Assembly (NCBI RefSeq): GCF_014196305.1
Contig: NZ_JACIDJ010000001.1
Span: forward strand, 647,683 to 711,682
DNA from: Roseococcus suduntuyensis
GTDB lineage: Bacteria > Pseudomonadota > Alphaproteobacteria > Acetobacterales > Acetobacteraceae
DNA length: 64,000 nucleotides
Direction: 5' to 3'
Below, in pieces: positions 48,752 to 57,322 of this stretch (the first letter of the stretch is position 1; every line of letters starts with the position of its first letter). The notes under the pieces were generated by a model, which was not told where the DNA came from, searched no databases, and worked only from the letters and a program-made list of their open reading frames with translations. Position numbers and translations under genes: made by a program.

Positions 48752-50058
48752 GCGTCCCCGTGGTCATCATCGAGGATGACGAGGTGCTGGGCGGCGCCCT
48801 GGTGCAGCGCCTGCGGCTGGAGGGCTTCGCGCCGCGCTGGGCGCGCACCCTGGCCGAGGGCGAGGCGCTGCTGGCGCGCGGCCCCCGGCCACTCTGCGTG
48901 CTGTGCGACATGCGCCTGCCCGATGGCTCGGGCGAGGCGCTGCTGCTGCGGCTGATGCCAAGCCTGGGCGCCACCCCCGTCATCGCCATGACGGCCTATG
49001 GCGGGGTGGAGCAGGCGGTGCGCCTGGTGCGCGCGGGCGCCGATGACTACCTGACGAAACCCTTCGAGATCGAGGCGGTGCTGGCGCGGCTCTCGGCGCT
49101 GAGCCCGCTGGCCGAACCGCCCGCCCCCGCCGGGACGGTGGGCTGGCAGTCGCCCCCCATGCGCGCGCTGGAGAACGACCTCACGCGCCTCGCGCCCGCC
49201 CTGGCCCCGGTGCTGCTGCTGGGCGAGAGCGGGGCGGGCAAGGAGGTGGCCGCGCGCCGCCTGCACGCCATGGGCCCGCGCGCCGAGGCGCCCTTCGTCG
49301 CGCTCAACTGCGCCGCCATCCCGCGCGACCTGCTGGAAAGCGAGGTTTTCGGCCATGAGCGCGGCGCCTTCACCGGCGCCGCCGAACGCCGGCTGGGCGC
49401 CGCCGAGCGCGCCGGCGCCGGCACCCTGCTGCTGGACGAGGTGGCGGAGCTGGAACCTGCCCTTCAGGCCAAGCTGCTGCGCCTGCTGGAGGACCGGCGC
49501 TTCCTGCGCGTGGGTGGTGCGAAGGAAATCCCGCTGGAGGCGCGCGTGGTGGCGGCCACCAACGCGGACCTCGCCGCCCGTGTGGCGGAGGCGCGCTTCC
49601 GCGGCGACCTCTACTACCGCCTGGCCGTGGTGGAGCTGCATGTCCCGCCGCTGCGCGAACGCGCGGAGGACATCCTGCCGCTGGCCCGCGCCCTGCTGGC
49701 CGAAAGCGCCCGGCAGGCGGGGCGCGTTGATCTCTCGCTGACGCCCGAGGCCGAGGCGGCGCTGGAAGCCCATCCCTGGCCCGGCAATGTGCGGGAACTG
49801 CGCAACCGCATCGAGCGCGCGGCCCTCCTGGCCCCCGCCGCCGCGCTGACGCCGGCCGACCTGTTCCCCGGGGCTGTCGCGGCTCCCGCGCCGCAGACCC
49901 TGGCCGAGGCGCGCGACGCGGCCGAGCGCGCGCATATTCAACGCATCCTGGCGCGCTGCGGGGGCCGCATGGCCGATGCGGCGCGCCTGCTGGGCATTTC
50001 GCGCACCACGCTGTGGGAACGCGCGAAGCGCCTGGGCCTTTCCCCTCAAGAGGACTGA
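48748..50058 (+). CDS. NtrC-family sigma54-dependent response regulator
   Basis: 436-residue enhancer-binding protein with three domains. The receiver (1-115) has the acidic pocket EDDE, phosphoacceptor Asp at 53 (LCDMRLPDGSG), MTAYG and the Lys in YLTKPF. The AAA+ domain has Walker A GESGAGKE, the sigma54-contacting GAFTGA loop (HERGAFTGAAE), Walker B LLLDEVAEL and WPGNVREL. The C-terminal Fis-type helix-turn-helix is RILARCGGRMADAARLLGISRTTLWERAKRLGL. It is the expected activator for the sigma54 promoter in front of mrpA, 8 kb upstream in the same operon, which would create a positive feedback loop (inference). Confidence 0.95.
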   Translation: MSVPVVIIEDDEVLGGALVQRLRLEGFAPRWARTLAEGEALLARGPRPLCVLCDMRLPDGSGEALLLRLMPSLGATPVIAMTAYGGVEQAVRLVRAGADDYLTKPFEIEAVLARLSALSPLAEPPAPAGTVGWQSPPMRALENDLTRLAPALAPVLLLGESGAGKEVAARRLHAMGPRAEAPFVALNCAAIPRDLLESEVFGHERGAFTGAAERRLGAAERAGAGTLLLDEVAELEPALQAKLLRLLEDRRFLRVGGAKEIPLEARVVAATNADLAARVAEARFRGDLYYRLAVVELHVPPLRERAEDILPLARALLAESARQAGRVDLSLTPEAEAALEAHPWPGNVRELRNRIERAALLAPAAALTPADLFPGAVAAPAPQTLAEARDAAERAHIQRILARCGGRMADAARLLGISRTTLWERAKRLGLSPQED

Positions 50059-50067
50059 GACCTTCCC

Positions 50068-51051
50068 ATGGAACTCGCGCTCTGGCTGCTCGGCGGCCTG
50101 GTCATGCTGGTGCTCGGCGGCGAATTGCTGGTGCGCGGGGCGGTGCAGATCGCCGGGCGCCTGGGCATTTCGCCGCTGCTGGTGGGGCTGACGGTGGTGG
50201 CCTTCGGCACCTCCACGCCCGAACTCGTCACCAGCGTGCAGGCCTCGCTGGCCGGGTCGCCGGGCATCGCTTTGGGCAACATCGTCGGCTCCAACATCGC
50301 CAATGTGCTGCTGATCCTGGGGGTGGCCGCGCTGCTCTGCCCCGTCGCGGTCAATTCGCGCGCCCTGGCGCGGGATGGGGGCCTGGGCTTCCTGGCCGCG
50401 CTGGTGCTGCTGGCGGTGGGCCTGTTCTGGACGCTGGACCGCGTGGTGGGTGTGCTGCTGCTGCTGGGCCTCGTCGGCTACATCGTCTTTGCCTTCCGGC
50501 AGGAGCGCGTGGCGGAAGGCGCCGATCATGGCGCCGCCTATGACAAGGCCGAGGCCTTCGCCGCCGTGCAGCCCCCCGCCTTCCCTCTGTCGCGCGCGCT
50601 GGGCGGGCTGCCGGGCGCCATCCTGCAGCTGGTGGCGGGGTTGGGCCTGATCGTGGCCGGGGGCGCCGTGCTGGTGGACACGGCGGTGACGCTGGCGCGC
50701 GCGCTGGAGGTGTCGGAGGAGGTGATCGGTCTGACCATCATCGCGGTCGGCACCTCGCTGCCCGAGCTGGTCACCTCGGTGGTGGCCGCGCTGCGCCGGC
50801 AGGCGGATGTGGCGCTGGGCAATGTGCTGGGGTCGAACATCTACAACATCCTGGGCATCGCGGGCGCCACGGCCTTGATCGCGCCCACCGAGGTGCCGGC
50901 CGGCATCGCCCATTTCGACGCCTGGGTGATGGTGGCGGCCGCGCTGCTGCTGCTGGTGGTGGCGCGCACGGGCTGGCGGGTGGGTCGGCGCGAGGGCGGG
51001 GTTCTGCTCGCCTGCTATGCGGCCTATGTCTGGAGCGCCTGGCCCGCCTGA
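50068..51051 (+). CDS. CaCA family sodium/calcium (K+-independent) exchanger
   Basis: 327-residue ten-helix cation/calcium antiporter of the YrbG type. The two alpha repeats are plain: VVAFGTSTPELVTSVQASLAGSPGIALGNIVGSNIANVLLILG and IIAVGTSLPELVTSVVAALRRQADVALGNVLGSNIYNILGIAG, each with the ion-binding Glu (PELVTS) and GSNI. A short acidic loop links the halves. It probably extrudes Ca2+ using Na+ or H+ gradients, which fits with the Na+/H+ antiporter upstream. It starts 9 nt after the response-regulator stop. Confidence 0.94.
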   Translation: MELALWLLGGLVMLVLGGELLVRGAVQIAGRLGISPLLVGLTVVAFGTSTPELVTSVQASLAGSPGIALGNIVGSNIANVLLILGVAALLCPVAVNSRALARDGGLGFLAALVLLAVGLFWTLDRVVGVLLLLGLVGYIVFAFRQERVAEGADHGAAYDKAEAFAAVQPPAFPLSRALGGLPGAILQLVAGLGLIVAGGAVLVDTAVTLARALEVSEEVIGLTIIAVGTSLPELVTSVVAALRRQADVALGNVLGSNIYNILGIAGATALIAPTEVPAGIAHFDAWVMVAAALLLLVVARTGWRVGRREGGVLLACYAAYVWSAWPA

Positions 51052-51071
51052 GCCAGTCTGGAGGAACGCCA

Positions 51072-52403
51072 TTGGGGCGCACGCTGGCCCACCCCGCCCG
51101 CATCATCCCGCTGGGCTTCCTGGCGGCGATCCTGCTGGGCACCGCCCTGCTGATGCTGCCCGTCTCGCGCGCCGGGCCGGGGGGCGCGCCCTTCATCACG
51201 GCGCTGTTCACCGCGACCTCGGCCGTGTGCATCACCGGTCTCGCGGTGGTGGACACGGCCACCTACTGGTCGGGCTTCGGCCGCGGCGTGATCCTGGCAC
51301 TGTTCCAGCTGGGCGGCTTCGGCATCATGAGTGGCGCCACGCTGCTGGGCCTGCTGGTGGCGCGCCGGCTGCGCCTCGGCACGCGGCTGATCGCGCAGCA
51401 CGAGACGCGCAGCCTGGGGCTCGGTGATGTGAAGCAGGTGCTGTGGCTGGTGCTGGGCATCACCGTGGTGGTGCAGACGGCCGCCACGCTGGCGCTGGCG
51501 CTGCGGCTGCGCCTCGGCCACGGCATGGGCTGGGAGGATGCGCTGTGGCACGGGCTGTTCCATGCCGTCTCGGCCTTCAACAATGCGGGCTTCTCCACCT
51601 TCAGCGACAGCATGGTGGGCTTCGCGCGGGACCCGCTGGTGCTGGCGCCGGTGGGGCTCGCGGTGTTTATCGGCGCCATCGGCTTCCCCGTGGTGGCGGA
51701 TCTGCTGCGCGACCCCTGGCGGCCCGCGCGCTGGTCGCTGCACGCGAAGCTGACGCTGGTCGCCACGGGTATCCTGTTCGGCGCCGGCCTGCTGGCCCTG
51801 CTGGCCTTCGAATGGGACAACGCCGCCACCCTGGGCGCGCTGGAATGGCCGCACCGGCTGGTGAACGCCGCCTTCCATTCCGCCATGCTGCGCTCCGGCG
51901 GGCTGAACAGCGTGGATGTGGGGCTGATGCGCGACGAGACGCTGACCGTCAGCTACGCGCTCATGTTCGTGGGCGGCGGCAGCGCCGGCACGGGCGGCGG
52001 CGTGCGCGTCACCACGCTGGTCGTGCTGGCGCTGGTGGTCTGGGCGGTGGCGCGGGGCGAGCCGGATGCCAACATCCATGGCCGCCGCATCCCCATCGAG
52101 GTCCAGCGCCAGGCGCTGGCGGTGGTGATGCTGGCGCTCGCGCTCTGCGCCGGCGGCACGCTCGCGCTGCAAATCCTGACGGATTTCCCCCTGCGCGACG
52201 TGATGTTCGAGGTGATCTCGGCCACCGCCACGGTGGGCCTGTCCACCGGCATCACGCCCGACCTTCCACCGGCCGCGCAATTCGTGCTGTCGGTGTTGAT
52301 GTTCACGGGCCGGGTGGGCACCGTGACCGTCGTCACGGCCCTGGCCCTGCAACGCGGCCTGAACCCCTACCGCTATCCCGAGGAGCGCCCGATCGTTGGC
52401 TAG
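51072..52403 (+). CDS. ktrB: Ktr/Trk K+ uptake channel subunit, KtrB type
   Basis: 443-residue K+ translocating subunit with four pseudo-repeated M1-P-M2 units. Filter loops visible are SAVCITGLAVVDTATYW, AFNNAGFSTFSDSM, FHSAMLRSGGLNSVD and ATVGLSTGITPDLP, each with the central Gly. It is smaller than TrkH (about 480) and paired with a single-RCK partner, so KtrB is the better name. The intramembrane loop GGGSAGTGGGVRVTT is Gly-rich as in Ktr. The start is a TTG with a strong GGAGG 7 nt upstream. Overlaps ktrA by eight bases. Confidence 0.93.
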   Translation: MGRTLAHPARIIPLGFLAAILLGTALLMLPVSRAGPGGAPFITALFTATSAVCITGLAVVDTATYWSGFGRGVILALFQLGGFGIMSGATLLGLLVARRLRLGTRLIAQHETRSLGLGDVKQVLWLVLGITVVVQTAATLALALRLRLGHGMGWEDALWHGLFHAVSAFNNAGFSTFSDSMVGFARDPLVLAPVGLAVFIGAIGFPVVADLLRDPWRPARWSLHAKLTLVATGILFGAGLLALLAFEWDNAATLGALEWPHRLVNAAFHSAMLRSGGLNSVDVGLMRDETLTVSYALMFVGGGSAGTGGGVRVTTLVVLALVVWAVARGEPDANIHGRRIPIEVQRQALAVVMLALALCAGGTLALQILTDFPLRDVMFEVISATATVGLSTGITPDLPPAAQFVLSVLMFTGRVGTVTVVTALALQRGLNPYRYPEERPIVG

Positions 52404-53064
52404 GATCATCCCGCATGGCGATATCGTCGTCATCGGCCTCGGCCGCTTCGGCGGCGCGGTGGCGGCCGAACTCGCCAAGCTCGGCCATGACGTGCTGGGC
52501 GTGGACGAGAATGCCGAGCTGGTCCAATCCTGGTCCGACCGGCTGACCCATGTGGTGCAGGCCGACTGCACCAGCAGCGAGACGCTGCGCCGCCTGGGCA
52601 TCGCCGAGTTCAGCCACGCCGTGGTCGCCATTGGCACGGATCTGGAGGCTAGCGTGCTGACCGTGCTGGCGCTGAGCGAACTGGGCGTGCCCGACATCTG
52701 GGCCAAGGCGTTGGGCCCCAAGCACGGGCGCATCCTGGAACGCACCGGCGCGCACCACGTCGTCTATCCCGAGGCCGAGATGGGCGAGCGGGTGGCGCAC
52801 CTGGTCGTCGGCGGCAAGATGATGGACTTCATGGAGTTCGACGACGGCTTCGCCATCGGCAAGACCCGCGCGCCGCCTGAGGCCATCGGCAAGACGCTGA
52901 CCGAATGCGCGCTGCGCCGGAAGCATGGCGTGACGGTGGTGGGGGTGAAGCGCCCGCGCGAGGAATTCACCAACGCCACCCCCGACACGCTGATCCAGGC
53001 CGGCGACCTGCTGATCGTCTCCGGCCCCACCGATAAGGTGGAGGCCTTCGCCCGCATCACGTGA
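52396..53064 (+). CDS. ktrA: Ktr/Trk K+ uptake regulatory subunit, KtrA type
   Basis: 222-residue RCK protein: one nucleotide-binding domain (IVVIGLGRFGGAVAAELAKLGHDVLGVDEN, with Asp/Glu at the ribose site) and one C-terminal RCK_C domain (KHGVTVVGVKRP...IQAGDLLIVSGPTDKVEAFARI). TrkA proteins are about twice this size with two copies, so KtrA is preferred. It gates KtrB in response to ATP/ADP or NADH in relatives. The start is a TTG inside the ktrB end; no in-frame ATG is near. It is the last gene of the cation operon. Confidence 0.92.
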   Translation: MARIIPHGDIVVIGLGRFGGAVAAELAKLGHDVLGVDENAELVQSWSDRLTHVVQADCTSSETLRRLGIAEFSHAVVAIGTDLEASVLTVLALSELGVPDIWAKALGPKHGRILERTGAHHVVYPEAEMGERVAHLVVGGKMMDFMEFDDGFAIGKTRAPPEAIGKTLTECALRRKHGVTVVGVKRPREEFTNATPDTLIQAGDLLIVSGPTDKVEAFARIT

Positions 53065-53261
53065 TTCTTGGCCCTCAATCGCCGGGCGCCGCGCATCCGC
53101 GCGGCTTGGCTTCGCGGCACAGGCCGCGGGCCGCATTCGCGGCCTCGGCCCTACGGGCCGCAAGACCAAGCTTCACCCGACGTCGCACATCCATGTGACC
53201 CTGCCCCGCTTGCAGCCGCGCGCGGCGCGCCACATCCTGAAAGGGTTCCAGGAGACGCCCC
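53065..53261. other. Palindrome-rich intergenic region after ktrA
   Basis: About 200 nt without a gene. It holds at least two GC hairpins: GGCCGC...GCGGCC (53122-53144) and CGGCCC-TAC-GGGCCG (53146-53160), likely the transcription end of the cation operon. The Bug gene leader follows with a GGAG Shine-Dalgarno at about 53250. Confidence 0.5.
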
Positions 53262-54224
53262 ATGCTCAACCGCCGCAATGCCCTCGGGCTGGGCCTGGCC
53301 GCGCTCGCCGCGCCGGCCGCGGCCCAGGCCGGCTTTCCCGAACGCCCGCTCCGCTGGATCGTGGGCTATCCGCCCGGCGGCCCCTCCGACGCCTTCGCCC
53401 GGCTGATCGGCGCGCAGATGGCGCCGCGGCTGGGGCAGAACGTGCTCATCGAGAACCGGGTGGGCGGCGGCGCGGTGCTGGCCAGCGAGACGGCGGCCCG
53501 CGCCGCGCCCAATGGCTACACCTGGCTGCACGTGGACAATGGCATCCTCACCTACAACCCGGCGCTCTACGCCCGGCTGCCCTACAACCCGGACACGGAC
53601 CTGACCGGGGTGGGCTTCATCGGGCGCTTCCCCCTCTACATCGTGGTGCGGCGGGAGGGCGGGCCGGCCAGCTTCGCGGAATTCCTGGCCGCCGCGCGGA
53701 CCCGGGCGCCGACCTATGGCTCGCCCGCCGTCGCCTCGCCGCACCATCTGGCCATGGAGATGGTCCGCCGTCGCACCGGGCTCGACGCCACCCACGTCCC
53801 CTATCGCGGCGGGCCATCCGCCATGCAGGACCTGATGGGCGGTAGCGTGGACAGCGTGATGATCGACACCGCCACCGGCCTGCCCTTCATCCGCGACGGG
53901 CGGGTGCGCGCCCTGGCCGTGCTGAGCGAGGCGCGCAGCCCCCAGGCGCCCGACGTGCCCACCATGCGCGAACTGGGCCATGACGCCGTCGCCTTCGGCT
54001 GGCAGGGCATGAGCGTGCCCACCGGCACGCCCACCCCCATCATCGAGCGCCTGGCGCGGGACATGGCGGCGGCCATCCAGTCCGAACCCATCACCCAGCG
54101 CATGCAGGACCTGGGCATCCAATACCAGCCCTGGACGCCGGCCGAATTCAACGCCTTCGTCGCCGCCGAGAACGCGCAGTGGCGCCCGTTGATCCGGGAA
54201 CTGGGCATCCGCCTCGACAGTTGA
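53262..54224 (+). CDS. Bug family tripartite tricarboxylate transporter binding protein (TctC type)
   Basis: 320-residue periplasmic binding protein. Signal peptide NRRNALGLGLAALAAPAAAQA, then the family's LRWIVGYPPGGPSDAFARLIGAQ, NVLIENRVGGGAVLASE, THVPYRGGPSAMQDLMGGSVDSVMID and PTGTPTPIIERLARDMAAA. Second orphan Bug protein of the window, about as distant from the first as these proteins usually are. No tctAB genes are present. It may be co-transcribed with the lipase-like gene 8 nt downstream. Confidence 0.93.
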   Translation: MLNRRNALGLGLAALAAPAAAQAGFPERPLRWIVGYPPGGPSDAFARLIGAQMAPRLGQNVLIENRVGGGAVLASETAARAAPNGYTWLHVDNGILTYNPALYARLPYNPDTDLTGVGFIGRFPLYIVVRREGGPASFAEFLAAARTRAPTYGSPAVASPHHLAMEMVRRRTGLDATHVPYRGGPSAMQDLMGGSVDSVMIDTATGLPFIRDGRVRALAVLSEARSPQAPDVPTMRELGHDAVAFGWQGMSVPTGTPTPIIERLARDMAAAIQSEPITQRMQDLGIQYQPWTPAEFNAFVAAENAQWRPLIRELGIRLDS

Positions 54225-54232
54225 GAACACCC

Positions 54233-55570
54233 ATGAACATCACCCGCCGCGCCACTTTGGGCGCCTTCCTCGCCACGCCCTTCCTGGCCCGCGCCGCGCG
54301 CGCGCAGGACGGGCACACCCCCATCCTCATGGTCCATGGCAATGGCGACCACGCCGCGCTCTGGCTGACCACGCTGTGGCGCTTCGAGGCCAATGGCTGG
54401 CCGCGTGATCGCCTGCGGGCGGTGAACATGCCCGACCCCGTGGCGCGCGCGAATGACGCGGTGGCGCAGGAGCACCGCAGCTCCAGCGCCGAGCAGACCG
54501 AGCGCCTGGCCGCCATGGTGGCCGAGTTCCGCGCCCGCACGGGGGCCGGCAAGATCGCGCTCATCGGCAATTCGCGCGGCGGCTATCCCATCCGGGACTT
54601 CGTGGTGCACCAGGGCGGGCACGCGCAGGTCAGCCACGCCATCCTCTGTGGCACGCCCAACCGCGGCGTCTTCGACTGGGAGTTCAACCCGGGCAGCGAG
54701 TTCAACGCCCGCAGCCCCTTCCTGCAGCGGCTGAACGGTGGGGCGACGGATGTGGTGGAGGGCACCGCCTTCATGACCATCCGCTCGGACAATGACCTCT
54801 TCGCCCAGCCCGATGGCCGCTTCGTGGGGCGCGCCGGAACGCCCACCGGCATCACGCAGGACGGGCCGGCGCTGCGGGGCGCCACCAATATCCTGCTGCC
54901 CGGATTGGATCACCGCGAGGTCGCCTATCACTGGCGCGCCTTCCGCGAGCAGTTCCGCTTCATCGCGGGGCGGGAGCCCGCGCGGCTGGACGTGCCCGCC
55001 GATGCGCGGCCGGTGCTGAACGGGCTGGTGACGGGCCTGGCCGGCGGTGCCGCCACCAACCGCCCCGTGGCCGGCGCAGTCGTGGAGGTGTTCCGCACCG
55101 ACCCCGCGACCGGCGCCCGCATGGGCGAGGCGCTGCACCGCCGCGAGACCGGCGCGGATGGCGTCTGGGGCCCGGTCACGGTGGACAGCGCCTGGACGCT
55201 GGAGATCGTGCTGGCCGCGCCCGGCCACCCCATCGCGCATTACTTCCGCTCACCCTTCCCGCGCAGCACCGACGTGCTGCACCTGCGCCCACCCGCGCCG
55301 CTGAACGAGGCCGACCGCGCCGCCGCCTGCGTGGTGCGGATGACGCGGCCCCGCGGCTATTACGGCTGGCCGCGCGACGTGGTGCTGCTGGACGGGCGCG
55401 AGGCCGCCGAACGGCGCGAGGGCGTGGCGAGCCTGGCCGTCACCACCGCCCGCCTGCCGGCCGAGCGCGCCGGCACGCCCATCCAGGGCCTGTTCAACCA
55501 GGAGCGCGTCTCCGGCCGCGTGCTGCCGCTGGGTGAGAACCGCGTGGCCCTGCTGGAAATGACCTGGTGA
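54233..55570 (+). CDS. Tat-exported lipase-like alpha/beta hydrolase with C-terminal beta domain
   Basis: 445-residue exported hydrolase. The Tat-type leader is NITRRATLGAFLATPFLARAARA. The alpha/beta-hydrolase part has the oxyanion HGNGDH region, the nucleophile elbow GNSRGGYP and a plausible catalytic His in LLPGLDHREVAYH. Residues about 270-445 form a separate beta-rich domain (PVAGAVVEVFRTDPATGARMG, a carboxypeptidase-regulatory-like or archaeal-lipase-C-like fold), ending with SGRVLPLGENRVALLEMTW. The layout is like the Archaeoglobus AF1763 lipase (resemblance judged by eye). The substrate could be lipids or polyesters. Confidence 0.78.
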   Translation: MNITRRATLGAFLATPFLARAARAQDGHTPILMVHGNGDHAALWLTTLWRFEANGWPRDRLRAVNMPDPVARANDAVAQEHRSSSAEQTERLAAMVAEFRARTGAGKIALIGNSRGGYPIRDFVVHQGGHAQVSHAILCGTPNRGVFDWEFNPGSEFNARSPFLQRLNGGATDVVEGTAFMTIRSDNDLFAQPDGRFVGRAGTPTGITQDGPALRGATNILLPGLDHREVAYHWRAFREQFRFIAGREPARLDVPADARPVLNGLVTGLAGGAATNRPVAGAVVEVFRTDPATGARMGEALHRRETGADGVWGPVTVDSAWTLEIVLAAPGHPIAHYFRSPFPRSTDVLHLRPPAPLNEADRAAACVVRMTRPRGYYGWPRDVVLLDGREAAERREGVASLAVTTARLPAERAGTPIQGLFNQERVSGRVLPLGENRVALLEMTW

Positions 55571-56184
55571 CGCGCTGGATCGTCTTCGACGTGGGCGGCG
55601 TGCTGGTGGACGAGGCGCGGGTCTGGCGCGGCTGGGCCGAACTCGTGGGCCTGTCCGAACAGGCGTTCCGCGCGGCGCTGGGCGCGGGCATCCGCGCCGG
55701 CAAGGGCATCGGCGGCACGGTGCGGGAGTTGGCGCCGGGCCTCGACATCCGCGCGCACCGGCAGCGCCTGGCCGAGCTGGAAATCCCGCGCGAGGAGGAC
55801 CTCTACCCCGATGTGCGCCAGGCCCTGGCCGAACTGCGCGCGGCGGGCTTCGCCATCGGCATCGCGGGCAACCAGCCGGAAGGGGTGGCGGAGGCGCTGA
55901 CGGCATTGGACCTTGGCGCCAATTTCGTCGCGACATCGGCGCAATGGGGCATCTCCAAGCCTGAGGCCGGCTTCTTCGCCCGGGTGACGGAGGCCGCGCA
56001 GGCGCCCTCCGAGCGCATCGTCTATGTGGGCGACCGGCTGGACAATGACGTGGCCCCGGCGCGGGCCGCGGGGATGCGCCCCCTCTTCCTCCCGCGCGGC
56101 CCCTGGGGCGAGGCGCATGACGAAACCCCCCATGTGGCCGAGCGCGTGGAGAGCCTGCTGGACATCCGGGCAGCGCTGGGCTGA
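55567..56184 (+). CDS. HAD superfamily hydrolase
   Basis: 205-residue HAD hydrolase, variant 1-like. Motif I is IVFDVGGVLVDEARVW, which has Gly in place of the second catalytic Asp (DVGGV), as in some phosphatase subgroups. Motif II is IGIAGNQ, motif III is ISKPEAGFF with the Lys, and motif IV is IVYVGDRLDNDVAPA. It begins with a GTG overlapping the previous stop by four bases. Likely a small-molecule phosphatase or haloacid-dehalogenase-like enzyme; no context clue to substrate. Confidence 0.85.
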   Translation: MTRWIVFDVGGVLVDEARVWRGWAELVGLSEQAFRAALGAGIRAGKGIGGTVRELAPGLDIRAHRQRLAELEIPREEDLYPDVRQALAELRAAGFAIGIAGNQPEGVAEALTALDLGANFVATSAQWGISKPEAGFFARVTEAAQAPSERIVYVGDRLDNDVAPARAAGMRPLFLPRGPWGEAHDETPHVAERVESLLDIRAALG

Positions 56185-56212
56185 GCCGCCCTTGCCTTGG
56201 GCATGTTCAGGC

Positions 56213-56257
56213 TTGCAACCCGCCGCCCGGCACGGCATCCCTGCTGTTGCAACCCGC
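56213..56257. promoter_or_regulatory. Direct repeat upstream of the NMT1-type ABC importer
   Basis: Two identical copies of TTGCAACCCGC (56213-56223 and 56247-56257), 34 nt apart, in the 118-nt gap before the binding-protein gene. Candidate regulator sites. The TPP riboswitch sometimes found at such operons was looked for and is not recognisable. Confidence 0.35.
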
Positions 56258-56302
56258 GCCGGCGCCAACATGTCCGGTGCCCAGAATGGTCGGAGGCGGT
56301 AG

Positions 56303-57322
56303 ATGCGGACTCGCTACAGGATCGAACGGCGCGCGCTTCTTGGCGGCGGCACGGCACTCGCGCTGGCCGCGGTGCCCGGCGCGCGGGTGGGCGTGGCGCA
56401 AAGCCTCGACCGCGTCATCTTCCACACGGATTGGCGCGCCCAGGCCGAGCATGGCGGCTTCTACAAGGCGGTGGCCGACGGCATCTACCGCCGCCACGGG
56501 ATCGAGTGCGAAATCCGCATGGGCGGGCCGCAGCAGAACCCCGCGCAGCTTCTGCTGGCCGGGCGCGTGGACGCCATCATGGGCAACGGCTTCCAGGCGC
56601 TGAACTTCGTGCGGGAAAACATCCCCTTCCTCTGCGTCGGCGCCGTCTTCCAGAAGGATCCGCAGATCCTCATGACGCATGAGGGCAACGGCATCACCCG
56701 CTTCGAGGAGATGCGCGGCCGCCCGGTGCTGATCGGCGCCGCGGGCCGCGTCACCTTCTGGCCCTTCCTGAAGGCGCGGTTCGGCTTCACCGATGACCAG
56801 ATCCGCCCCTACACCTTCAACATCCAGCCCTTCCTGGCCGACCGCATGGCCATCCAGCAGGGCTTCCTGAGTTCCGAGCCCTTCAGCGCCATCCAGGCCG
56901 GTATCCGGCCGCGCGTCTTCCTCATCGCCGATGCGGGGTATGAGAACTACAACAACACCGTGCTGGTCAGCCGCCGCATGGTGGACACCCGCGGCGAGGT
57001 GCTGCAGCGCTTCATGACCGCCAGCATCGAGGGCTGGGCCGGCTACATGGCGGGGCGCGACAATGCGGCGGCCGATGCCGCCATCATCCGCGACAACCCC
57101 GAGATGAACGCCGAGCGCATCGCCTACGCCATCCGCGTGATGAACGAGATGGGCATCGTCATGAGCGGCGACGCCGAGCGCCTGGGCATCGGCGCCATGA
57201 CCGACGCCCGCTGGGAGAGCTTTTATAATTCCTGCCGCGATGCGGGCCTGTATCCGGCCGGGATGGATTTCAAGCGCGCCTATGACCTGCGTTTCGTGAA
57301 CCAGCGGGTGGGCCTGACCTGA
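56303..57322 (+). CDS. NMT1/THI5-like ABC transporter substrate-binding protein
   Basis: 339-residue exported binding protein of the ThiY/NMT1 family. The signal is RRALLGGGTALALAAVPGARVGVAQS. Then VIFHTDWRAQAEHGGFYKAVADGIYRRHGIE, the NMT1 hallmark of a pyrimidine-precursor or aromatic ligand site, and LLLAGRVDAIMGNGFQAL. A strong GGAGG precedes the ATG. It is followed by ATPase, permease and an amidohydrolase gene, so the ligand is probably a (hydroxymethyl)pyrimidine or a related N-heterocycle. Confidence 0.9.
   Translation: MRTRYRIERRALLGGGTALALAAVPGARVGVAQSLDRVIFHTDWRAQAEHGGFYKAVADGIYRRHGIECEIRMGGPQQNPAQLLLAGRVDAIMGNGFQALNFVRENIPFLCVGAVFQKDPQILMTHEGNGITRFEEMRGRPVLIGAAGRVTFWPFLKARFGFTDDQIRPYTFNIQPFLADRMAIQQGFLSSEPFSAIQAGIRPRVFLIADAGYENYNNTVLVSRRMVDTRGEVLQRFMTASIEGWAGYMAGRDNAAADAAIIRDNPEMNAERIAYAIRVMNEMGIVMSGDAERLGIGAMTDARWESFYNSCRDAGLYPAGMDFKRAYDLRFVNQRVGLT

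Noticed and set aside
55567-56184. HAD protein as a broken gene because motif I lacks the second Asp
   Set aside because: All other motifs and the length are intact; DxGGV variants occur in functional HAD members.
56185-56302. TPP riboswitch before the NMT1-type importer
   Set aside because: No thi-box core is recognisable; only a direct repeat is present.
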